64,000 nt of DNA from NCBI GenBank assembly GCA_050485385.1, contig JBJHBG010000002.1:1-64000 (forward strand), written 5' to 3'. The notes under the pieces are model-generated. The model was not told where the DNA came from and made no database searches. It saw only the letters and a program-made list of their open reading frames with translations. This document shows positions 1-9,278 of the stretch, piece after piece; position 1 is the stretch's first letter, and each line of letters starts with the position of its first letter. The translations under genes and the position numbers were made by a program. Origin of the DNA: RECO01 sp050485385. GTDB lineage: Bacteria > Pseudomonadota > Alphaproteobacteria > Geminicoccales > Geminicoccaceae.

Positions 1-401
1 GTGATGGGTCGTTCGGGGTTGGTGGTGTCGATGACCACGACCACGTCGGTGGGTCGCGGCCCCAACCGCAGCGGCGGGTCGCGTCGGCGTCTCAGCTTCT
101 CGGGTGGCGGGTCGCCGGCGGGGTGTGGGGGTGGCGGGTCGCCGGTGGGGTGTCGCTTCGGTGTGCTGGCGGCTGGTTCGGTGGCTGGCGCTGTGGGCTC
201 GGGCGCGCGGGGTGTGTCGCTGTCGGCCGGGGCGTCGGGACGGGCTGGCGGGTCGGCGTCGTCACCGCCGTGCAGGCGGTCAACGCCGGCGCCGACTACG
301 CTCTCGGCCGCCGCCTCGTCCGCGAGCGGGTGACCGTGGACCCCGACCGCCTGGCCGACCCGACGACCGACCTCAAGGCGTTGTTGCCCGCCCGGCGCTG
401 A
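1..401. other. Unresolved left edge, coding on one or both strands
   Basis: No gene can be called firmly here. On the plus strand one frame is open from the window edge to a TGA at 399-401, and its last ~50 codons (from about 250) have ordinary composition, as expected for the 3' end of a gene. On the minus strand another frame is open from about 408 to the left edge. It reads as a proline/aspartate-rich linker and then a more ordinary stretch containing TDVVVVIDTTNPERP, but it has no ATG, GTG or TTG before about position 65. A boundary near 250 between two different pieces of DNA would explain both. No function is proposed. Confidence 0.3.
102..153. repeat. 27-bp tandem repeat, two copies
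   Basis: A 25-bp string at 102-126 recurs at 129-153 with one mismatch, giving a 27-bp (nine-codon) period. It keeps any reading frame. On the minus strand it encodes a repeated Gly-Asp-Pro-Pro-Pro unit in the proline-rich linker, and on the plus strand a repeated Gly-Trp-Arg-Val-Ala-Gly-Gly-Val unit. Confidence 0.7.
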
Positions 402-470
402 CGCTGGTCACGAAAGCGTCACCCAGGCGGCCTAGGCCTCCGTCGTCCCACGACGATGGCGGAGGTTCCC

Positions 471-2108
471 ATGCGGCAATTCCTGATGGCGACGGCAGCG
501 GTCGTGGCCTTGACCGGCCCGGCCGAGGCGGAGATCGCGCTCCACGTGCTCGGCCATTACCAGAGCGGCATCTATCAGGCGAGTGCGGCCGAGATCGTGA
601 CCTTCGACGCGGCCAGCCGGCGCGCCTTCGTCATCAACGCCGCGAGCGGCGAGGTGGACGTCCTCGACCTGAGCGACCCCGCCAACCCGGTCCGCGCCTT
701 CGCCATCGACGTCAGCGATCTCGGCGCCGACGCCAACAGCGTGGCGACCCAAAACGGCATCGTCGCGGTGGCGGTCGAGGCGAACGTCCGCACCGATCCG
801 GGGTTCGTTGCCCTCTACAACACCGACGGCAACCGCCTCGCCGTGGTCCAGGTCGGGGCCCTGCCCGACGCGCTCACCTTCTCCCCCGACGGTCGCTGGG
901 TGCTGGTCGCCAACGAGGGCGAGCCGAACGACGACTATACCGTCGACCCCGAGGGCTCGGTCTCGATCATCGATCTCGAGGCCGGTCCCGCCAACGTCGC
1001 CCAGGACGACGTGCGCACGGCCGATTTCCGCGCCTTCGACGGCCAGGAGGACGAACTGCGCGCCCAGGGCATCCGCATCTTCGGCCCCGGTGCCACGGCC
1101 AGCCAGGACTTCGAGCCGGAATGGGTCGAGGCCGCAGCCGACAACCGCACGGCCTATGTCTCGCTGCAGGAGAACAACGCCATCGCCGTCGTGGACATCG
1201 GGACGGCGAGCGTGACCTCGATCCACCCGCTCGGATTCAAGGACTGGTCGGCCGAGGGCGCATGGGCGGGTGCGGGCTTCGATGCGAGCGACCGCGACGG
1301 TGCGATCAACCTCCAGCACTGGCCGGTACGGGGCATCTTCCAGCCCGACACCATCCGGCTTTACGAAACCGGCGGCGAGACCTTCGTCGTCACCGCCAAC
1401 GAAGGCGACAGCCGCGACTACGGCGGCTATTCGGAGGAATACCGCATCGCCCAGGCGACGTTGGCCGCCGACGTCTTCCCCGACGCCGAAACGCTCCAGG
1501 CGCCGGAGAACCTCGGCCGGCTGCGGTTCACCACGTCGCTGGGTTACCGGGACGATGCGGCATGCGTCGCGCTGGTCACCGCGACGGGCGATCCCGCCGA
1601 CTGCGTCTTCGAGGAACTCTACGTCTTCGGCGCCCGGTCGATGGCGATCTTCCGTGTCACCGACGATGGCCTGGACCTGGTGTTCGACACGGGCTCGCAG
1701 ATGGAGGAGACCATCGCCGCCCAACTGCCGGAGCACTTCAACGCCAACCACGCGCAGAACGGCACCTTCGACGAGCGCTCCGACGACAAGGGGCCGGAGC
1801 CGGAGGGCATCGCCCTCGGCGAGATCGACGGTCGTACCTACGCCTTCGTCGGCCTGGAGCGCATTGGCGGCGTGATGGTCTACGACATCACCGAGCCCGC
1901 CCAGACTCGCTTCGTCCAGTACGTGAACAACCGGGACTTCTCGCTACCGAACGAGCCGGAAGCGCTGACCACCACCGACCTCGGGGCCGAGGGCCTGCAC
2001 TTCGTTGCCGCCACCGACAGCCCCGATGCGCAAGGCCGGCCGCTGCTGCTGGTCGGCAACGAGGTCAGCGGCACGACCACAGTGTTCGTCATCGACCGGG
2101 TGGAGTGA
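471..2108 (+). CDS. Choice-of-anchor I family secreted beta-propeller protein
   Basis: A 545-residue exported protein. The ATG at 471 is preferred over 456 because GGAGG lies at 461-465 and the product then begins with a clean Sec signal peptide (about residues 1-20, ending AEA). The mature part has repeated propeller-like strands with motifs such as LTFSPDGRWVLVANEGEP and VTANEGDSRDYGGY, and a late HFNANHAQNG...DDKGPEPEGI segment, all typical of choice-of-anchor I proteins. These are related to esterase-like, phytase-like and alkaline phosphatase-associated propellers. The exact reaction is unknown. No C-terminal anchor is visible, so it is probably periplasmic or released. It stands alone, with an IS remnant 20 bp downstream. 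Confidence 0.8.
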   Translation: MRQFLMATAAVVALTGPAEAEIALHVLGHYQSGIYQASAAEIVTFDAASRRAFVINAASGEVDVLDLSDPANPVRAFAIDVSDLGADANSVATQNGIVAVAVEANVRTDPGFVALYNTDGNRLAVVQVGALPDALTFSPDGRWVLVANEGEPNDDYTVDPEGSVSIIDLEAGPANVAQDDVRTADFRAFDGQEDELRAQGIRIFGPGATASQDFEPEWVEAAADNRTAYVSLQENNAIAVVDIGTASVTSIHPLGFKDWSAEGAWAGAGFDASDRDGAINLQHWPVRGIFQPDTIRLYETGGETFVVTANEGDSRDYGGYSEEYRIAQATLAADVFPDAETLQAPENLGRLRFTTSLGYRDDAACVALVTATGDPADCVFEELYVFGARSMAIFRVTDDGLDLVFDTGSQMEETIAAQLPEHFNANHAQNGTFDERSDDKGPEPEGIALGEIDGRTYAFVGLERIGGVMVYDITEPAQTRFVQYVNNRDFSLPNEPEALTTTDLGAEGLHFVAATDSPDAQGRPLLLVGNEVSGTTTVFVIDRVE

Positions 2109-2128
2109 GCAGGAAGGTCAGGAGCTTA

Positions 2129-2159
2129 GGCCCCGTACGGACCGGGGACACGGGTTACA
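2129..2159. repeat. Left terminal inverted repeat of the IS remnant
   Basis: 31-nt arm whose first 17 bases (2129-2145) are exactly complementary to 2766-2782. The inner 14 bases match the right arm with five mismatches. Both arms begin TGT...ACCC when read from inside the element outwards. Confidence 0.8.
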
Positions 2160-2164
2160 GGCAT

Positions 2165-2738
2165 ACGAGGACATGGGTGACGGTCGGCTGGCTGGGGTTG
2201 TGGCCGAGATCGACGTCGGCGATGCGGCGGCCGTGGGCGCGCTGGATGGCGGTGTGCGGGTGGCCAGGGCGCGCCGTTGGCGGCGAGGATCGCGTCCGGC
2301 AGGCCGCAGCGGCGGAAGACGCCCTCCAGACGCCCACGCACCGTCGCCTCCCGCTCGTCGGCGCAGGCCCCGGACGGCAACTGGGGCCGCGAGCCGGTAG
2401 CGCGAAGGGCCGTCGAGCACGGTCAGGGTAAAGCAGCGCACGCCCTTGCCGCCGCTCCGCCCGTCGAGGCCGAAATGACCCTCGAAGTCCATCTGCCAGA
2501 GCCGGTTCGGGGCCGCCGCCTCGAAGCGGACGAAGGCCTTGGGCGCGGCCTCACCCGGCGCCGGCAGCCCGTGGCGGCGCAGGATGCCGGTGATCGTGCT
2601 CGCCGCCGGCACCAGGTCCACGGCCAGGCCGCCGTTCGGCAGCGCGTGCCGGACCTTCCGCCCGCCCCACGCCGGATGCGCCTGCCGCAACCCCACCTCG
2701 TCCACCGCCTGCCATGGCCTCCCGACCCTCCCGACCAC
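2165..2738 (-). pseudogene. Frameshifted, truncated IS481-like transposase
   Basis: The minus strand begins in one frame with an AHPAWGGRKVRHAL motif, then a PNRLWQMDFEGHFGL segment, the first catalytic Asp region of an rve/DDE integrase core. Near position 2380 the similarity moves to another frame, which reads LEGVFRRCGLPDAILAANGAPW. Family members normally have a DNG motif here that supplies the second catalytic Asp. In this copy it is ANG. The N-terminal helix-turn-helix domain is absent and the C-terminus degenerates. Frameshift, lost catalytic residue and truncation together make it a pseudogene. Confidence 0.75.
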
Positions 2739-2751
2739 GACACGCCGGAAG

Positions 2752-2782
2752 TGTCACCCATCGCGCCGGTCCGTACGGGGCC
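2752..2782. repeat. Right terminal inverted repeat of the IS remnant
   Basis: 31-nt arm pairing with 2129-2159 (26 of 31 positions). The outer 17 bases (2766-2782) pair perfectly. It lies 18 bp from the stop codon of the GNAT gene on the minus strand, so the element inserted without cutting that gene. Confidence 0.8.
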
Positions 2783-2800
2783 ATCGAGCCCACCGGCGAC

Positions 2801-3481
2801 TTAACGCAACTCCTGGAGCCTTCGCTTCTGCCGGCCTTGGGCGTCGAAGTTTTCGGGGTCGAGCCAAGTTTCGAAGGCGGTTTTGAGGCGGGGCCATTCG
2901 TGGTCGAGGATGGCGAACCAGGCGGTGTCGCGGTTCTTGTCCTTGACTACGGTGGCTTGGCGGAAGGTGCCTTCGTAGGTGAAGCCGTAGCGTTCGGCGG
3001 CGCGCATGGAGCGGGCGTTGGCGGCGTTGCACTTCCATTCCAGGCGGCGGTAGCCGAGCCGGTCGAAGGCGTAGGCGGCCATGAGGTAGATCGCCTCGGT
3101 GGCGGCGGGGGTGCGTTGCAGGGGCGGGGTGAAGAGGAGGTGGCCGACCTCGATGGCGCCGCCCCTTGGATCGAGCCGCAGATAGCTGGCGAGCCCGGCG
3201 GGCGTGCCGCCGGCGGGGGTGAGGGTGTAGAATACGGGGTCGAGCAGCCCGGCTTGTGCCCACAACCACTGCCGATAGGCGCCGACGTCGGCGAAGGGGC
3301 CGTAGGCCATGTAGCGCCAAAGCTCCGCGTCCACGGGTGCGGTCGTATGCGCGGCCGTGAACAGCGGTTCCGCATCCCGGTCGGGGTGCAGCGCGTCGAG
3401 CGTCACGTAGCGCCCCTCTAACGGGCTGCGCGCCGGCACCAGCGCCCCTTGCCAGCCCAACCGTCCGTCGTCCGTGTCCAT
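2801..3481 (-). CDS. GNAT family N-acetyltransferase, RimJ/RimL-like
   Basis: A 226-residue acetyltransferase. The ATG at 3481 is chosen because a GAGGTGA Shine-Dalgarno precedes it and the longer upstream frame is arginine-rich and unlike the family. The N-terminus has PLEGRYVTLDAL, typical of RimL-like enzymes acting on protein N-termini or small amines. The acetyl-CoA fold follows, with IEVGHLLFTPPLQRTPAATEAIYLMAAYAF and RRLEWKCNAANARSMRAAERYGFTYEGTFRQ near residues 120-180. Cytoplasmic; substrate unknown. Divergent from fhs across a 149-bp gap that contains an inverted repeat. Confidence 0.85.
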   Translation of the reverse strand: MDTDDGRLGWQGALVPARSPLEGRYVTLDALHPDRDAEPLFTAAHTTAPVDAELWRYMAYGPFADVGAYRQWLWAQAGLLDPVFYTLTPAGGTPAGLASYLRLDPRGGAIEVGHLLFTPPLQRTPAATEAIYLMAAYAFDRLGYRRLEWKCNAANARSMRAAERYGFTYEGTFRQATVVKDKNRDTAWFAILDHEWPRLKTAFETWLDPENFDAQGRQKRRLQELR

Positions 3482-3529
3482 CGCGTTCACCTCGCCAAGC
3501 GCCTCCGGTCTCGATGGCGTCCGAAAGGC

Positions 3530-3574
3530 GGGAACGCAAGCGCTCTCGACGTGAACCTCTTGCGTTGCGTTCCC
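3530..3574. promoter_or_regulatory. Inverted repeat between divergent GNAT and fhs genes
   Basis: GGGAACGCAA at 3530-3539 is exactly mirrored by TTGCGTTCCC at 3565-3574. An inner pair ACGCAAG (3534-3540) and CTTGCGT (3559-3565) overlaps it. It could be an operator for one or both divergent genes, or a hairpin in the fhs leader 57 bp before the start codon. The sequence does not show which protein would bind. Confidence 0.35.
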
Positions 3575-3630
3575 GTCGCCAGTGCGCTTGAAGCGGCGCG
3601 AACGAAAAGACGTGAAGCGGGGGCGGCGCC

Positions 3631-5301
<1,671 letters not shown>

Positions 5302-5355
5302 GCGACCGCGCGGAAGTGTGATGATCGACTCGGTGGTGCGGCCGTTGCGGATTCG

Positions 5356-5384
5356 TTAAGACTAGGGCTTTACGCCGGTAGATT
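5356..5384 (+). promoter_or_regulatory. Candidate sigma70 promoter for the L,D-transpeptidase
   Basis: TTAAGA (5356-5361) and TAGATT (5379-5384) are separated by 17 bp. Each matches the consensus at four of six positions. The start codon is at 5428, leaving a plausible leader of about 35 nt. Sequence match only. Confidence 0.35.
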
Positions 5385-5427
5385 GTGTCCGACGACGCTT
5401 CGTGCGGCCAAACGAACGAGATCGATC

Positions 5428-6927
5428 ATGCGCGTGCAGATTTGGCTTCCCCTCGGTGTGTCGCTCGTGTTGGCGGCCTGCGCCGGCCCGACGTTCGAGC
5501 GTGGCGCGTCCGCGCCCGACGCCCGTTCGCCGCTCGCAGCCGGGCTGCCGGCCGCGATCGAGGCGTGGCCCGGCCCGGAGCGCTTGGCGCTGCAACGATT
5601 CTACACCGAGCGCGAGCATCGGCCGGTCTGGTTCGACGACGGCGAGCACGCCGACGAGCGAGCGAGCGCGGTGGCCGAGATGCGCGCGGCGCGCGTCGAG
5701 GGGGTAGACGCCGCTTGGGCCGAACCCGCCGACGTCGAGGCGCGGCTGGCGGCCGAAGTCGGGCTGACCGCCGCCCTCGCCCGGCGCCTCCGCGCCGATC
5801 CCGACACGGACGTGCTCGTGGTGGCCCTGGCCGACGACTTGCGCGCGATGCAGCCGACGCCGGCGCGTCAACCGGTATACGGGGCGCAGGAGGTCGGCAT
5901 CGAACGCTATCGGGCGATCGTGCGCGCCGGCGGCTGGCCCACCGTCCCCGAGGGCCCGACGCTCGATCCGGGCAGCATCGATCCGCGTGTCGACGCTCTG
6001 CGGGACCGGCTGCTCGTCACGGGCGACCTCGTGCCCGGCACCAGCGCGGGGCCGCGCTACGATCCGGCGCTGGTGGCGGCCTTGCAGCGGTTCCAGGCCC
6101 GCCATGGGCTCGCCGTCGACGGTCGCGTCGGCCCGGCGACGCTGCGCGCCCTCAACGTGCCGGCGACGCAGCGGTTGGAGCAGTTGGAGGGTGCCGAGCG
6201 CGAGAAGCGCGCGCTGGCACGCCTGCTGGGCGACCGCTACGTGCTGGTGAACCTGCCGGCCTACGAGTTGCGCTACGTCGAGGGCGGCGAGGTGCGCCAT
6301 GCCGCCGACGTCGTCATCGGCTCGGTCGAGTACCAGACGCCGATCTTCTCGCACAGCATCGACCATCTGGTGTTCAATCCCGACTGGATGGTACCGCGCA
6401 GCATCGCCAACCGCAGCCTCCTGCCGCAGTTTCGCGAGGATCCGGTGAAGATGGCGGCGCAGGGCTACCGGCTGCTCGACGGCAGCGGCGAGGCGATCAG
6501 CCCGATCGTGGTCGACTGGGACGAGGTGGCGGACGGCCGGCTGCCCTATCGGGTGCGGCAGTTGCCCGGCCCGGCCAACGCGCTCGGCGAGGTCAAGTTC
6601 ATGTTCCCGAACGAGCACGCGGTCTATCTGCACGACACGCCGACCCGGAGCTACTTCGCCCGCTCGATGCGGGCCTTGAGCAACGGCTGCGTCCGCGTGC
6701 AGGATCCGATGACGCTCGCCGAGTTGCTGCTGGCGCCGGAGGGCTGGGATCGACGCCGCATCGACGATCTGGTTCGCAGCGACCGCACCCGCACGGTGCG
6801 GCTGCGCGAGCCCGTGGCCGTGCATCTGGCCTACATCACCGCCTGGGCCGAGGCCGACGGAACGGTCCAGTTCCGCAACGACGTCTACGGCCGCGAGACC
6901 GCCACGATGCAACTCGCCGCACGCTGA
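5428..6927 (+). CDS. L,D-transpeptidase lipoprotein with peptidoglycan-binding domain
   Basis: A 499-residue YcbB/LdtD-like enzyme that would form 3-3 cross-links in peptidoglycan or attach proteins to it. The ATG at 5428 gives a lipoprotein signal ending LAAC (Cys18), so it is probably membrane-anchored in the periplasm. A PG_binding_1 repeat begins near residue 211 (QRFQARHGLAVDGRVGPATLRAL). The YkuD catalytic site has His402 (HDTPTR) and the nucleophile Cys421 in SNGCVRV. This domain order (scaffold, PG-binding, YkuD) is that of the long proteobacterial enzymes. The secretion genes downstream are separated by 174 bp and need not be co-transcribed. Confidence 0.9.
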   Translation: MRVQIWLPLGVSLVLAACAGPTFERGASAPDARSPLAAGLPAAIEAWPGPERLALQRFYTEREHRPVWFDDGEHADERASAVAEMRAARVEGVDAAWAEPADVEARLAAEVGLTAALARRLRADPDTDVLVVALADDLRAMQPTPARQPVYGAQEVGIERYRAIVRAGGWPTVPEGPTLDPGSIDPRVDALRDRLLVTGDLVPGTSAGPRYDPALVAALQRFQARHGLAVDGRVGPATLRALNVPATQRLEQLEGAEREKRALARLLGDRYVLVNLPAYELRYVEGGEVRHAADVVIGSVEYQTPIFSHSIDHLVFNPDWMVPRSIANRSLLPQFREDPVKMAAQGYRLLDGSGEAISPIVVDWDEVADGRLPYRVRQLPGPANALGEVKFMFPNEHAVYLHDTPTRSYFARSMRALSNGCVRVQDPMTLAELLLAPEGWDRRRIDDLVRSDRTRTVRLREPVAVHLAYITAWAEADGTVQFRNDVYGRETATMQLAAR

Positions 6928-6976
6928 CCGGCCCCGCGGCAGTCGGCCGGCGCAGGGGCTGGGGTCGCTCGTGCGT

Positions 6977-7004
6977 CTTCGGCCGGCATCGGTGTTGGCC
7001 GAAG
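6977..7004 (+). terminator. Weak hairpin after the L,D-transpeptidase
   Basis: CTTCGGCC (6977-6984) pairs perfectly with GGCCGAAG (6997-7004) across a 12-nt loop. No U-rich tract follows, so it is at best a weak terminator or a pause or processing site between the transpeptidase and the ABC exporter gene. Confidence 0.25.
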
Positions 7005-7101
7005 GCCGCGGGGCGGCGGTGAGCTTGCCGGAAGCCTTTTTCGGCTGTCGGATCGACACGAACGCTCGGTCCTGTAGCGTTCGGAAGGAACCAATAGGTT
7101 G

Positions 7102-9273
7102 ATGTTGCCCTGTGCCACGACCCGTGGCATGAGCGTTAACCATAATCCCCAATCTGGAACGGCCATGCGCCAAGCCGTGCCGACCGCTGTTTCAGGCCAG
7201 CGGGCGATTGCCGATCGTCACGAACCATCGGAACTGCCGGCGGCACCGCTAGGCGTGCTGCTGGGCTCCATCGGCCGACGGTCGGACGATGCCACTATCG
7301 CACGCGCTTTGGAAGAGGCGCGTAGCGACGATCCCGTGCGGCGGCTGCTGATCGCCGGCGAGCGGCTGGGCGTCGACCTCGAGGCCGAACCCGCCACCCG
7401 CAAGGCGCTGGAGGAGCGGAGCCCGCCCTTCCTCGTGGTCGAGCCGACCGGTGCGGTGCACTGCGTCGAGGCGCGGCTCGGCTCGGCCTTGTTCTTCGCC
7501 GCAGCGCCCGGCGAGCGCCGGACGCTGCGCGACTTCGCCCGACCCGGCGTGGCCGTGATCGCACCGCGCTTCGCCGCACCCGAGGCCAAGCCGGTCGCCG
7601 TGGGCGAGCGCATCGGCGCCCGCCTGCGGCCGGTGTTCTGGGAAATCGCCGTCGCCAGCGTGATGATCAACCTGCTGGCGCTGGCGACGCCGCTCTTCAT
7701 GATGACGGTCTACAACCAAGTCATCGGCCATGGCGCGTTGCGCACGTTGGACGTGCTCGCCATCGGCATGGTCACGCTCTTCGCGTTCGATGCGGCGTTG
7801 CGGCTGTTGCGCGGGTACGTGGTGAGCCATGCCGGCGCCCGCATCGACGCCGCCGTCGGCGGCGACGTCGTCCAGCACCTGTTGCATCTGCCGCTACGCC
7901 AGTTGCAGGCGCTCACCCCCGGCCACGTCGTCGAACACCTGCGGCAGATCGACAATTTGCGCCTGTTCTTCACCGGCCAAGTGCCGCTGCTTTGGGTCGA
8001 CCTCGCCTTCGTCGTGCTGTTCGTCGGCGTGATCGCGGTCCTCGCACCGCCGCTGGCCCTGATCGTCGTGGCCGCGGTGCCGCTGCTCGTCCTCGCCTCC
8101 TGGTACGCGGCCCGACGGCAACGCCGGCTGATGGCGGAGGGTTTCCAGGCCGCCGCCGACAAGGCCTCGGCGGTCGGCGAGACGGTCAGCAACGCGCTCA
8201 CCATCAAGGCTCTCGGCCTGGAGAGCGACATGGCCAAGACCTTCGACGACAAGCTCGCACGCAGCGCCGAGGCGGGCTTCCGCGCGGGTCAACTCAACGG
8301 GTCCGCCCAGACGGTGGGCCTGTTCCTCCAGCACATGGTCACGCTGCTGCTGGTCTATGTCGGCGCGCACCTGATCCTGGCGGGCGATCTCTCGGTCGGT
8401 GCCCTGATCGCCGCGACGATCCTCTCCGCCCGCGCGCTGGCGCCGTTGCGCCAACTCGGCGGCGCTTGGCACCACGTCCGCGCCGTGCGCGACGCCATGG
8501 CGACCCTCGACAAGCTGCTCGCCGAAGGTGCGGCCGCCCAGCAGAAGGTCGGCCCCGCCCCGACGCTGGAGGGCCGCCTGAAGCTCGACGACGTGAGCTA
8601 CCGCTATCAGGGCCACGTCGCTGCCCTCGCCGACATCGACTTGGACATCGAACCCGGTCAAGTGCTCGCCGTGGTCGGCCCGCCAGGCTCCGGCAAGACG
8701 ACGCTGACCAAGATCCTGCTCGGCCTCTTGCCGCCGCTCGGCGGCCGTGTCCTGGTGGACGGCTTCGATCTCCGCCACCTGCCGACCGGCGCCCTGGTGC
8801 GCCAGGCCGGCTACGTGCCGCAGGAAACCCAGCTCTTCCGCGGCACCATCGCCCACAATATCGGCCTCGGCCTGCATCAGCCCGATTTCAACCGTATCGT
8901 CGCCGCGGCCCGCTTCACCGGCCTGCACGAGGTGATCGAGGGGCTGCCGCTCGGCTACGGCACCATGCTCGGCGACGGCAGCTTCAACCTGTCGACCGGC
9001 CAAGCCCAACTCTTGGCACTCTCCCGAGCGCTGGTGCGCAACCCGCGCGTGCTGGTGTTCGACGAGGCGACGAGTGCGCTCGACCAAGCGAGCGAACAGA
9101 AGCTCGTGGCACGGCTGCGGCCGATCGTACGCGGCCGGACGGTGGTGATGGTAACGCACCGCCCGGCCCTCCTGGCGCTCGCCAATCGGGCCGTCAGGCT
9201 GGAGCGCGGGCGGATCGTCGACAGCGGCAGCGTGACCGACGTCCTGCGCCGCAGTGCCGTCGCAGCGGAGTGA
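7102..9273 (+). CDS. Type I secretion ABC transporter (permease-ATPase fusion)
   Basis: A 723-residue half-transporter of the HlyB/PrtD/LapB class, which drives one-step export across both membranes with a membrane fusion protein and an outer-membrane channel. The ATG at 7102 follows AAGGAA. Residues 1-165 form a cytoplasmic N-terminal region like the degenerate C39-like domain of RTX exporters. I see no catalytic Cys-His pair in it. Membrane segments span about 175-450 and contain the MMTVYNQVI motif. The nucleotide-binding domain has Walker A GPPGSGKTT (about 526-534) and Walker B VLVFDEATSALD. The ABC signature reads LSTGQAQ (about 630) rather than LSGGQ. The HlyD partner starts 5 bp downstream. 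Confidence 0.88.
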   Translation: MLPCATTRGMSVNHNPQSGTAMRQAVPTAVSGQRAIADRHEPSELPAAPLGVLLGSIGRRSDDATIARALEEARSDDPVRRLLIAGERLGVDLEAEPATRKALEERSPPFLVVEPTGAVHCVEARLGSALFFAAAPGERRTLRDFARPGVAVIAPRFAAPEAKPVAVGERIGARLRPVFWEIAVASVMINLLALATPLFMMTVYNQVIGHGALRTLDVLAIGMVTLFAFDAALRLLRGYVVSHAGARIDAAVGGDVVQHLLHLPLRQLQALTPGHVVEHLRQIDNLRLFFTGQVPLLWVDLAFVVLFVGVIAVLAPPLALIVVAAVPLLVLASWYAARRQRRLMAEGFQAAADKASAVGETVSNALTIKALGLESDMAKTFDDKLARSAEAGFRAGQLNGSAQTVGLFLQHMVTLLLVYVGAHLILAGDLSVGALIAATILSARALAPLRQLGGAWHHVRAVRDAMATLDKLLAEGAAAQQKVGPAPTLEGRLKLDDVSYRYQGHVAALADIDLDIEPGQVLAVVGPPGSGKTTLTKILLGLLPPLGGRVLVDGFDLRHLPTGALVRQAGYVPQETQLFRGTIAHNIGLGLHQPDFNRIVAAARFTGLHEVIEGLPLGYGTMLGDGSFNLSTGQAQLLALSRALVRNPRVLVFDEATSALDQASEQKLVARLRPIVRGRTVVMVTHRPALLALANRAVRLERGRIVDSGSVTDVLRRSAVAAE

Positions 9274-9278
9274 CGACG

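Larger units (their letters stand above)
2129..2782 (-). mobile_element. Decayed IS481-like insertion sequence with intact ends
   Basis: A 654-bp element bounded by 31-bp imperfect inverted repeats (26 of 31 identical, the outer 17 bp perfect). It encloses a degenerate transposase fragment on the minus strand. A complete IS481-family element is expected to be about 1 kb or more. The missing part is the N-terminal helix-turn-helix region, which would lie next to the right arm. I see no obvious target-site duplication outside the arms. The element fills the gap between the propeller protein and the GNAT gene and probably cannot move by itself, though intact ends could be used in trans. Confidence 0.7.

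Noticed and set aside
2109..2800. Target-site duplication of the IS remnant
   Set aside because: The bases outside the two arms do not match in direct orientation.
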